Shown: positions 33,303 to 45,000 of the stretch, in pieces
How the letters are laid out: the number at the start of each line of letters is the position of its first letter
Position numbering within the stretch: position 1 is the stretch's first letter
Origin: Miscanthus floridulus
Taxonomy: Eukaryota > Streptophyta > Magnoliopsida > Poales > Poaceae
Direction: 5' to 3'
NCBI RefSeq assembly: GCF_019320115.1
Contig: NC_089591.1
Coordinates: 54,808,078 to 54,872,077 of the forward strand
Length of the DNA stretch: 64,000 nt
The notes under the pieces: model-generated
Databases searched by the model: none
Seen by the model: the letters and a program-made list of their open reading frames with translations, nothing else
Told to the model about the DNA's origin: nothing
Position numbers and translations under genes: made by a program

Positions 33303-36300
33303 CTAAACTGAACTACTCTCTTGATTCTCTATATTTCCTTCTGTTTGTACTTGTGTTTCTGCTGTTGTTTGATTCTGGGAGTCATCATTAATTGGAGGTG
33401 CAAGTAAGTTGTTCAGGTGCTTGTCAATCCTTTCCATCTCTGCCATAAGGTAAATTGTAGCTTCTGCATTTTTTGCTGCTTTTGAATTCATAGTCGTCGA
33501 CATCCTTGATAGCACATTGAATCTAAGCAATGAACTAGTTTTCACTGTTGTATCTTCAACTCTTTGCTTGATCAATCTCATATCTTTTTTCCTCCATCTG
33601 TCTATTATGTACTTATCTGGTATTTTGTTAATTTCCTTCTCTATCATGATTTTCAGGATATGAGAGCAAAGCAGGCCATCTTTGCTGAATTTGGCGCATA
33701 TGCAACTGAATTATTCCTTTCCCTCTGTCAGGTCAGTGAGCACTATGTATCTTCTTATCCTATGAACTTTATGTACCTAGTTGCTTCTTTGCCATACCTC
33801 AAATGCCTTGCCTTCTTCGATTTCTCTGTATGTTAGTGTTGAAGTAGCTTGCATCTGAACCTGGAATTTGCTGTATATATTTCTATTGTATAGCTCATGT
33901 GCTTGCCTCTCAATTGTGTAGCCAAAAAGTAGTTCCTTTGGTCTCTTCTGGCAGCTATAGTGATCCTCTAGGTTCTCTGCTCTTTCTATGGTGTCTATTA
34001 TACGTTGGTACTCTGTCACGAAGCTCATGATGCTATAGGTTGGGCCCACATTATCCTTAAATCTTGAATTTGTAGATTCACTTCTTGATGTGGTTTGGAT
34101 AAAGGGGAAGAAATCATTTTTATAGTAGACTGGTATGAATCTTTTCCTCATTTCCCACATTCTTGTGAAATACTTGTTCTTCTCTAGTTTTTTTATCTTT
34201 GATCATCTCCTCCCACAAGTGCTCAAATTCCTGCTCTATGAGACAGTTGTTGACTATGTCTTCAAATTCCTCATAGAGTCCTTCATTCCCCTTAGCTGCA
34301 AAAACCTTTAGATTCTTGTTGTAGCATTTGTTCTTGATATGAAATAGGCAATTTCTATGTATTGTGTTTGGCATCGCTTCTGCAATTGCCCCCTTCATAG
34401 CCTTATCTTGATCTGTTATTATAGTTTTAGGTCTTTTTCCTCCCATTGATTCTAGGAATGTTTCAAAGACCCATTTGAATGTCTCCTTTGTCTCATCCTG
34501 TACGAAAGCACATGCAAATATACATGTTTGTGCATGGCCTGTGATACCAACAAAAGGAGCAAATGGCAATCTGTACTTGTTTGTCATACATGTTGCATCG
34601 AAACTGACACAATCTCCGTAATCTGCATAATACCTCAGTGATGATCCATCTCTCCAAAATATATTGCAAACTCTTTTGTCATCATCTAATTGGAATCTGT
34701 AGAAGAATGTAGGATCTTCTGCCTTTTTGGTTCTGAAGTATTCTAATACCTTTGTCATATATATGCCTCTGACTTGTTTGTTGATTTTTGTTCTGTAATT
34801 GCTGATATCCTTCTTCTTTACTGGTAATGTTGTTGGCCCGCCTCTCATATGTGATAATATAGATACCATTTGCCTTGTAGGTATGTTATTGTCGTTCAGA
34901 GTCCTTATAAGTTCCTTCTCTAATTCTGTCAAATATTTATGTCCACTTAAGGGTTGTCCTGGACATAGATCATGGTTGTGATCTAAATCCAGTCTGATGA
35001 TTCTCCAAACACCCTTATCTTCACTAGCAACCATGACACATTGGCAATCTGTTTTGTCTAAGACATTAGTCCTCCTTGGTTTCTTTTTCTTTTTTCTAAT
35101 CTGTTCATCCACTTGTGCCTCCTTTTGTTCTGTATTCTTTTTGACCGGTGGTTTTCCATACCTGTTACACTTTACTGTAGTTCTGATCATCTCATTGTCT
35201 CTTTTCAGGCTTGAAGTCCTAGCGACATGTACAACTACGGTTTTGAATCCTGCGAGAGATGCATAGAAGTTGAAGAAATGCTCAGCAGCATCTTTGCTCT
35301 CAAATTCCATTCCTAACTGAGGTGTGTAGATGTTGTTCAAATCTGCATTATTGCCTTCTGATGCTGCTATTTGTTCACTTATGATAAATGCTTCTATCTC
35401 TTGTTCAGTCAGTTCCTTGTCTGCATCAGTCTCTGTGCTGTCTTGCTTTTCTGATGGAACCTGGTGAGTATCTGATGACTCTGCATTTGTCCTTGTGACT
35501 TCTGATGTTGTATTTGATTGATTCTCTTCCTCGACCATTGTAGGTTCTTGTATTTGTTGGAGTTGTATGTTTTTGAAGATTGCATCGCCCCATTGTCGAT
35601 CTTCATTCTCTGTTAAGTAATCTTCATTCCAGTTTGATATGTGATTATCCTGAAAATACAATTAGTAATCAATATTACTATTTGAATCTAGCTTAATGCT
35701 TTTTTGGTAAATTTATATATTTTAGAGGTGGTTGATGTATAAATATATTACCTAACAATCTAAAATTGAGTAACTGTTATTATTGTTCCATTCAGGATGG
35801 CTATTGATATCCCCCAGTGAAATCTGCAAATTTGGTTCATAAGTGAATCAGGCAAGAATCTATTTTAATTTGTGCTCATTTCCCTATTGTTCTTTTGGTT
35901 TACCTCTTTTTCTTGTAATGTACTTGATCTGTCATACTCACTCCCTGTGCAATAGTCTGACACTGGTTGATTGGCTTCCACATTTTGCTGCATTTATTTC
36001 CATTAAGTAGAATTAGTTAATTAAATTTGATTAATGCAGTGTAATATTTCAAATATATGTAATCAATTTTTTGCTGTTCTAACCTGAAAAATCTGTTGAC
36101 CTAAGAGCATATTTGTATAAGATCCCTGCATGTCCTGAGTTAACTGAAACCCATAGTGTAATTATTACATTAGCACTGTTCAGAAGTTACACATGTAGAA
36201 TAGGTGTAATTTTTGTATTTTTGAAGTGTAAATATTTTCTTACTGAATATATTTCTTCTTGGGAGTTCCTTATTTGCTCCATTAGTAGTCCTGTTAAGCT

Positions 36301-37020
36301 CTCCTGCAAGCATTGAAGTAAATTTTAAAGTTTTTTTCTTTGATCCATCATGAATGTTTATTTTTTTGGAGAAGGGTTTCTTGTGGTATTACCTTGCTGG
36401 CAGTTTGTATTTGGCAATGGTCTGTATTCTGCCCCCATAGTTCTGCTGAAGGATTGTTTGAACTTGTTCCAGAGATCACATGAGCAGTTCCTGGATTTGT
36501 CAATGTTTGTGTTGTCCAAGGTTGTGTCTGCACAACAGCTATAATGCATCAATTTATGCATTGTTAGATCTTATCTTTTCTATGTTTAAAAGACATACCT
36601 GTATGTTGTACATTAGTCCCATGTTTCCTATCCATTGGTTCATTGTAGTACTTGAAGTGGACTGAGCAAATGGATTTGATGGTAAATATGGAAACTGTGT
36701 ACTGATCTGATTGTGGATATGCTTGTCTTGTGTTGATTTATCTGTTTGAATCTACATCTCTGGAGCCCTGCTATGATTCTGTAAAACACATGTTTCAATT
36801 AGGTGTTAGTAAGTGTAAGAAAAGGATTTGGTAACGTTATGGCACTCTACTAGTTTTTTACTATGGAGATTTGTGTTTCATGATGACCTGTTGTTATTTG
36901 TATCCAATCTACATGTAGATTCATGACTTCAACTTTTTCTCTCTGAATTCAGGATCTTACCTGTGTTTTTTCTACAAGTAGATGCAGGTGAAACTCCCAG
37001 TTTTCCTCAGGTGGTTGCAT
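33303..37020 (-). pseudogene. FAR1-like MULE transposase
   Basis: Inferred exons: 36961-37020 (ATG at 37020), 36599-36778, 36393-36527, 36244-36303, 36084-36143, 35904-35987, 35752-35823, then a long exon from 35649 to 33303. The seven small exons are all multiples of three, phase 0, and encode a polar Q/N/S/T-rich N-terminus. The long exon has a FAR1-type DNA-binding domain (FFNFYASLAGFKTVVVHV to QCVMVASEDKGVWRI..DHNHDL), then the MULE DDE domain (CVSFDATCMTNKY, TIITDQDKAM, HRNCLFHIKNK, TSRSESTNSRF) and a SWIM finger (CICAKF..LLCSHILK, about 33660-33705). Breaks: in-frame TAGs at 36752-36754, 35752-35754 and 33777-33779, TAA at 33711-33713, and a frameshift in an A7 run (34188-34194). It is dead, but every domain is still recognisable. 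Confidence 0.88.
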
Positions 37021-38418
37021 TCTCCTCCTTGTGGATGAAGCTTGTAGTCAGATCTGAGTTGGATGCAGTTATTTTTCCCCAGTTCGGTGGTGGCTGCCCT
37101 GGAGACGAAACCCAGGCAAGTGTACGTGTCTTTTCTCTCTGTGTAGATTCGTTTCTGAGCTTCTTGGATTGCAAGACATATTATTTCAATTTGCCCCCTG
37201 TGGTTGTTATGTTTTCGTTGGATAGACCAATTTGTAATTTTGGGTCTGTCTAAGTGCTGGATAAATTTCTTATGACCCTATTGGGCCTTGTTTTGTTGGG
37301 TCTTATTTGGGCCTGTAGCTTGATCAAGTTATGAAAAATAAACCTGTTGTAGTTTTGGGCCTTGTACTGGATAAATGTCTTAAGACCAATCTGCTTCAAG
37401 TTTGTAGCCCATTTTCTAAATAAAGAGGCTTTCTCTAAGCAGTTGTTTGATCAGATGACCAAATCAGCTGAGTTTGTTTCCTGTACAGATTTAGTTTATT
37501 TGGTACAATCAGGGTGTTGTGGCAGTGGGTTTCGTTTCTGAACTTCCTGATTCCATATTATCAATGACCTCCAGTATTCTGTTTATTTACTTCTTGTCTT
37601 GTAGTTTAATGTTTTAATGAATTGGGTTTGTTGGATTATAGATCATGTACTTACACCCTCTTCCTTTTATATTTACTTCTAATATTCACTGTAAATTTAA
37701 TGGCAGGTTGATGTAAGTTGGATTAGAGTGATGTTGTTTTTGCAAGGTTTGTTCTCATTAAGAATTTCTAATTTTGTTAATTTGTTTATTTTTCATTTCT
37801 GAATTATTAGCCACCTTTTTATTTGCAATATGGCTACCATAGAAAAAAATTTGGATATTTTTGCCTGTACATTTGTCCATTTGATTATTTGAATTATCTC
37901 AAAGTCCTTTTTTGAGTTGGTTTCTGGAGTTTCCTGGTGCTTGTTCTTGCTGGCCATAGCTATACTTGCTAATCTATTTAGCTTCTTTACATTGCTCTGT
38001 AATTTATTTTACACTTGAAATGTCCATAATTTATACTGTATTTTCAACTATAATTTGTATAACTGGTTGGTGTAAGTTTTGTACTGCTTTGGTGTAAGTT
38101 TCTCTCTGATTGAATGCTGTATTGTTTTATTCAATTTGTCTAATGATTTGGTTGTGAAAGAATATGGAATTCAATTTTTGTATTGTTTTTCCTCATTTGA
38201 TATTGGTTTCTATCAGTATCAGTTGCTTTAATCTGAACGGGCTTTGCTTCCTTGTTATTATATTTGATTTGGCCTAATATAATAGGCCAAGTGCAGTGAA
38301 TTTGGCCTCGGTTAAATTTCGGTTGATTGAATGAATTGGCTCAACCGGTTGTTTGAGTGGGGCAAATCAACCGGTTGATGGTGTTGTCTCAATCAACCGG
38401 GCACAAGGTAGACAGCCC
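37021..38418 (-). other. Right subterminal region of the MULE (transposase promoter side)
   Basis: About 1.4 kb upstream of the transposase ATG with no coding sequence. The last 100 bp hold several ccggttga-type motifs and the right terminal repeat. Confidence 0.6.
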
Positions 38419-38427
38419 CTTTGTTTA

Positions 38428-39086
38428 CGAAACCATCCATTTGGATCGATTTATAATAACTACAAATTTAATATTTATACCTTTGCAGGCTATTATTATG
38501 GCCTCTATTTTTACATATAGACCCCTAGCTGGCTCACTCTAAGTCCATGCTAACATCCTTCCCTCCTTGGAACATCTAGTTTTTTTTTTTTGCAAAAACA
38601 GTATTTATATAAGAAAATCAAAGCAAAAAAGCAAACATGTTATCTTGAGAAAATAAAAGAACTAAAGGGTGGCTAGATTTTGGCACCCCTTTGCAAGATG
38701 GCCAGCACAAACAAATTTGGTCTTCGTTTGATTTCTTTTTATTCTCTGGAAATGGTGGCTGAAGAAGGGTTGAAAGAAGTGATTACTCGATGGGATTGTG
38801 CGCTACCGCTACGAGATAATAGTTCTTTTTATTGAGCAAGATGAGATAACAGATCTTACATATGCAGAGAATTCCACCGTATGGCACATTGGTTATGCCG
38901 TTGGTAACTCCGGCCTTACTAGCGAACCCTCAATTTGACCGACGGGGTCACGGAGATAGTGTAATTTCTTTGTTACACTACACTCCATGTAATATCTATG
39001 GTTTAAGTATAAAAAGTCATGAAAATTGGCTTTTTGAAGAGAAAACATCAAACCCGGGTGGCCTTTACGACATACTTATGTTGTGT
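38428..39086. other. Gene-free stretch 3' of NPF gene 2
   Basis: It begins with the resumed host repeat (cgaaaccatccatttggat). It is otherwise AT-rich with no supported ORF, and probably includes the 3' UTR of NPF gene 2. Confidence 0.45.
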
Positions 39087-42000
39087 TTAATTTCTTGTGT
39101 CGTCCTCATGTGTTTCGACAGTACTGATTCGTAGCTTCCTAGCATATCTCCTGGCCCAGAAAGTGTAATTGATCAAGGCCAATACCTCGAAGGCTCCCAG
39201 CAACAAAAAGAAGTGATCAAGGCGTGTTTTGTTGAAATTTGTTCCGTCCAGCCATCCTCCACCACCATCCCCACTCCTTGTCATTATGTTTACAAGCTGA
39301 ATGAAGGCGCTGCATGACCAGGCAGAAAATCCAGCTATACATGACTGTACTGCTGGTGCAATCAGCTTCATTGTCGAAGGCGCCTCGCTCTCGACGAACT
39401 CAATTAGTCCGCCAAAGGATGCTATGTCCATGATGCTTAGCAGGAAGAACTGGATTACCAGCCAAAAGACAGACATTGGCACACCAGTTCCTATCGATGT
39501 TAACCCGTGTTGCTCTGCAACGTTCAATCTTCTTGCTTCTACTAATGCGGCGACGCATGCCGCAGCGATCCCACAAGCTGATCCAGCACCGATACGCTGC
39601 AGTGGGGTGACCCCATGCTCATGTCCTGTGGTTGTTCTCAGCAGCAGTGTCAAGATTCTGCTGTAGCATGGTTGCATCAGCATGTGGAATGCTGTTGGGA
39701 TTGCAATGAGAGAGGCAGAGGGTATCTGGATCACGCCTGCGCCTTTGTCCATTGCACGACCAACTTGTATGGATAATGTCATTAGTAGTGTGAATGGCAA
39801 GTAGATGAGAAAGCAACTGATGAAGATTGGAAGCATCTGAACGAGGACTCTAGTTTCATCAGCTTGATTGGTTCTGCAAAACGAAAGTGGGTTGTTAGTG
39901 TTACCTCCATCATGTATCCAGGCCTTTGTTCAACAATTGTTGGGGGGGAGGGGATATTACAATTGACTGACAACCGGCAAGATATTGCTACGTCCAGCTA
40001 TAAAAATAGTTCCTTTTATCCGCATAAAAATAGTTCTTTTTTTTTGTTAAAGAAGCATAAGTTTCATGAAAACCTGAACAATGGAACTTACCCAGATTTG
40101 AAAATATGATCTTGTGTGTTGCTTTCTTGTAGCTCAATAACATCTACATTGGCAGTTGACTTCTTATTTGATGAAATGATAAGAACCTGTAGCAGTACCA
40201 GTGACAGAACTTGAGAACCTCTGTAAGTCCAGCTTTTCATGTTTTATCTTAAAATTATAGATACAAACTAGGTGATCTTGATAACAAATTTAAGTTAATT
40301 TTATATCCATACCTAGAAAAGGGCTATTGAATTCCTTTATTTCTTATGAGTAATCATCTGCTAGTTAGAGTTTAGGAATAGGAATATGGGATGGGATGCA
40401 ACGACGGAATGACCTTTCAGTATTAATAAGCATTAACAAGTATATACATATTGAAATCTTTATATTAGTTATTACAACTAACACAAATATTTCACCCCTG
40501 GATAATGGCAGGAGCGAAGTCGCTGGGCTCTCTTCTAGAATATGAGCGCTATTTTTATCTAATTAAAAGGGTGTGAATGTAGAAAAAACTAACCCTTGTC
40601 TTCCTAGTCGGCTGGCACCTTTGGAAGGAAAGAAACACAAGCACATTCAACAACATCAGCTGCACCACGGGTGAGGTTCTTGGAGCAATGGTCGAAGAGG
40701 CAAATCTCTGGGTTTTGGCAGGTTTCAGGCATCTACGAGCCTACTGCCTTCAGCGCTAGCTAATCAGTTGCAAAACGTGTTTCATGTAAATTAAACTAGT
40801 TCGTAAGTACAGGCCCTCCTCAGGGTTCCACCTTTCCTAAGTAATCTAGGATTACTTGTAACCTTTGACATTCTACTTCTGTTTAATAAAACACGTGTCG
40901 CAATGACACGCTCACGAAAAAAAAGAAAAAACTAACCCAAGCTGTGGAATATGTATATATTGAGACTGTTTTTTTTCTATATATTAATGAAATGGTACAC
41001 AATCCTCTTGCGTGTTTAATAAAAAATAGCGTCCGGATGTCCGGCCCTAGGCCAGTGTTCGGATGCAGCTCATGTGCCTCGTGCCTGCATCGCATCACAC
41101 GCGCTCCGTCCCGTTCCCAACCATCGCTAGCATCACGAACTGTGGCCTGCGCCCATCCCGCGTCCGCGATCCACGCCCACAACCACCTGCCCCGCCTATG
41201 GATGCGCGCCGTGAAGGCGTTTGCAGGCCTGAGGTGCCGGCACGCGAACCACGGTGGTGCCTCAGCAGCAGCAGTAAGCGAACAGCCGCCTGTAACACCC
41301 GATCTACTTTTTAAACATACAGATAAAACACTCTCAAGATAAGTCCAAAACAGATGAAACACTTAAAACATGTGCGTGTAGCCATTGCAACATGTGCAAC
41401 ACCAAGATCTACTTTTGAAACATCCAGATAAAGCATTTGAAACATACGTCTGAAACACATGAAACAATTGGAACATAGGTTTGCAACATGCACATATTGT
41501 CATTGCAACATATGCAACATCTCAGATCGACTTTGCAATATTCAGATGAAACCCTTGAAACATAAGTCTAAAACACATGAAACACGGCATCAACTGCAAC
41601 AATGGCCTACCTGGTGGGGGACTGCTAGGGGGGATGTCAAGAGCAAACAGTCAGCCCAGCGTGTGCATGCCTCCCCTTTCTGCCATGGTGTCTTTGGTCG
41701 GCCGCGGGAGAGGAAGTCCAGACCGGCGCCGACATCCTCCTAGTGGCGCCGGGGTGGTGGTGACGTGGTGCCCACCATGGCCGCGATGAGTGAGGTGGAT
41801 GGGGGCACACCGATGGATAGGGGCGAGCCGCGGGATGGTGGCACGACGCGGCCAGCGATGGGGTGCGGCGCGGTAGGGGGAAGGGAGCGGCATGCGCGGG
41901 GGACGGGCGTGCGGTGGGGGAAGGGGCGCGCGGGGGGGCGGAGTGCGGCAGGGATGCGCGGTGATGCCCAACAGCCAGATGCGAGTGCGAGTGGGGAAGA

Positions 42001-45000
42001 AACATGCCTGTTGGACCTATCCGCCGCGCAGGCCCAGAAATACAACGTCCAATGGGGTCGAACGCCGTGGCCAAGCATTAGCGATAAAAAAAACTAACAC
42101 ATACTAAATTGCAATTGCAGAAGTACATTCAATATGATATGTTTAATGTACAAAGTTTTACCTGCAATGTTCTAGTTAGAGGAGTTCCAATAGGCTTCTG
42201 TGTGCAATAGAAAGGATATCCACTGGCTGCAACAAGCAGCCCTACAAGAACAATAAGAGCACACATCATAAATCCAATGTTCCAACCCAAGTTATTCTCA
42301 ATCCACACTAAGAAGGCCAATCCAATTATCGCTCCAAGAGAGTTTGCAAACTTAAGCCTGGTCAAGAACACACTCTGGAGCTGTGATTTCTTTGGGTCAC
42401 TATTGCTGAATTGATCTCCACCAAGGGATGGTATGCAAGCACGCATGCAGCCTTCCCCAATAGCAAACATTAACAAGCTCAAGTAGAGCAATGTCAAATT
42501 CCAACCTTGAGCTGCCTCACAGTTGTTTGGCTCTTTGTCTATGGCACAAATTTCAGGATGAAGTGAAGGAAAATGGGCTTGCAGTGCTAGCAACATATAA
42601 CCCTGCATCGTCCAACAGAAGATTTATCTATAACCTGACATTTGTTCTTTTGATTTTGCAGCTTCAAAAGAAAAATACATTGAGCACTTGATATTTGTGT
42701 ATAATAAAGTTTTTTATGGAATAAACTACTTTATTATGTCTATCTTGTATAATAATTATGGTATAGCCTAAAAGAAAAACCTGAATAATCAGCATGGTGT
42801 GCTTTGCTTTAATCGCTATATTTCAACATTGTAGCCAAAACAGAAATAGTTTTGTTTGATAGCAACAATAATAGTGATTATTCAAAAAATTTAGCTTCAA
42901 CATTCGACTAAACATAGATTTTTAACAGGGAGTTAGCTTGAGAAGTAAACTACCAGGACCACACAAGGGCCAAATACAAATATAGCAGTGGTTCGTTTGA
43001 TACACGCATCAGAGATGAAGTTCATCAGAGCAGTAGATATCATCACGGTGCCACCTAGGTAGCTTATCACTGTTGATGAGGTCACAATATCCAGATGCAA
43101 CATGCCATGCAAATAGCCCACCATACTGAAGTTTGAGCTATTAGAGCAGCTTCTTAGCATGAACAAAACTGCAAACAGACATAAGAGTCAGCTGAAATTG
43201 TTTGTACCTGGCTCAAAAGTGCATGTAAGTCCAACCAACATCTGCACAAATGTATTGTCGGCCTAGGCTAAACAACCAATTTTTGAGAGAAAAAAGAACA
43301 AGGTAGACAAATGACCAATCTAGAGCGAATGGAAATCCTTCATTGCCTGGGGTTTTGTGAACACAAGGTTGATATGTGCCCTTATAGTTCGTTTTGTGAT
43401 GAGTGATTGTCAACGTGATCCATGACATAGGTTGAGTTTGTGAGCTAACCATGGAGTGAGTTGGGTTGTGCGACATGTCTCTTGGTTTGTGATGTGCAGG
43501 TGTGGAGCTCGGAGGCGGTGGTCGATGGCGAGGTGAAGGTCAAGTAGGGACGTGCCGTGCCGATGGACCAGGAGTGGTGAAGGACGGACGTGAGGCTTGG
43601 ACTGAGGGACCAGGAGGCCGGGTGACCAGCCACGGTGGCTGACATCTGGGACATCAACAAGCACAAGTGTACATGGGAGTGACCATGTTGATCGAGTCAA
43701 GACGGCGGACGTGCGAGTTGAGCGGGGCTCAGGAGGACTTGGCGGACGATCGGTCGAGGACGGCGGTGACAAATGTCGAGTGGTGGGGGACGCGTATGGA
43801 GTACGCTACTCACGGGCAGTTTGGTGGTTTGGGCCTTAAAACCATCGGTGGCTAGTTTCACGGGTTTGGGCCTCAAAACCCGGGCGGAGGTTCCGAGGAG
43901 GAACGGACAGCACGTGGCGGCATAGAGAAGTTCGCGTCGAGGCGAAGCTATCTCATGAAGGGCCCGGTTGCCGTCGGATGAAGATTACCTCGGATTGGAC
44001 CATAGTGCCCTCAGGTTAAGTGGTTCGACTCAAAAATATCTAAGGGCAAAACTAAGATTGTATAATAGCCCTGTTAAATAGGATGAGGGAGCTCCCATCT
44101 CCCTCACCTCTTTCATTTTGCTTCATCCTTCTCTAGGTTTTCCCCTCTCCTTAAGTTTTTCTTGTGATAGAGGCCCACAAATTGGATAATTTGTGTAAAA
44201 ACCAAAGACTGCAGCGGGAATGAAGGACCTAACCTCATCGTGTCCTCCGGGATTCAATTTGTGAGTTGTTATTGTGAATCACGTTTGTGTTCTTCACGTT
44301 CTTCCTTTCCCCCCATCTCTCGTGTGGTTCGATTCGTTGTTTTGAGACCGTTTTGATTCGTTACTTTTGCACTAAGATAAACTAGGACGTGAGTTGAGCC
44401 TTTCCACCGAGTTCATAGATCGAGGCGAATCAAGCTCTAGGGTTGGGAAACCGGTGTTTTTCGTGTTCATCCAATTTCCCGTTGATTGGCTTCAAATTGG
44501 GCGATGATCTCCTAGAGGTAGCTCACCTATTGCCTTGTGACCATGTGGTTAAAATTTTGTGGCAATTGGTTTTGATTTGGTTGCAAATCAGGATTTTCCT
44601 TGCTCCGAGCGTTTTTCGGGCGACTCTGCTAGTGTTAATTTCGTGACTCGCGGACAGTCCGCCCCTGACCCCCGGATAGTCTGCCGTTACTATTCTGAAC
44701 GCCGGACAATTCAGGCCTACCCGCGGACAGTCCGGGGCTGCTGCTGAAGCGTGTCCGGAACTGTTTCAGCAAGTTCGTTTTTTGGTGTTTGACTTGTGGA
44801 TAGTCCAGGATTCAACCGCGGACAGTCCGTCGTTCTTCTTTCTGCCTAGATCAGAACTGTTTCTCATCGTTCAGTTTTTGGGAGTCGAACACCGGACAGT
44901 CCGGCCCTCAACCCCAGATAGTCCGGGACCTGACTCGCGGACAGTCTGGGCTCCCTACGGCAGACAGTCCGGGCCTGTGCAGATTGTGTTCTTTTCTCTC

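Larger units (their letters stand above)
25890..38418. mobile_element. Mutator-like element (MULE), 12.5 kb, with FAR1-like transposase and ULP1-like gene
   Basis: The boundaries come from the interrupted host repeat. The element is flanked by a 9-bp duplication with one mismatch, ttttgttta (25881-25889) and ctttgttta (38419-38427); 9 bp is the Mutator size. The ends share a short imperfect inverted repeat: left gagaaagtctatttgtcaac and, inverted, right gggctgtctaccttgtgccc, both followed by cggttgattg. Copies of the palindrome tcaaccggttga lie near both ends (25905-25916, 38367-38378). Inside, a plus-strand ULP1-like protease gene (27950-32693) and a minus-strand FAR1/MULE transposase gene (33303-37020) converge. 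ULP-carrying MULEs are known in plants (Kaonashi type in Arabidopsis); whether this grass family is described was not checked. Confidence 0.88.

Noticed and set aside
34188..34194. Programmed frameshift at the A7 run in the transposase
   Set aside because: The needed shift is +1, not the -1 usual on A-rich slippery sites, and the same gene has four stop codons, so a mutation is more likely.
41637..42107. Overlapping GC-rich ORFs on both strands
   Set aside because: Same reason: low complexity, no domain, inside a repeat element.
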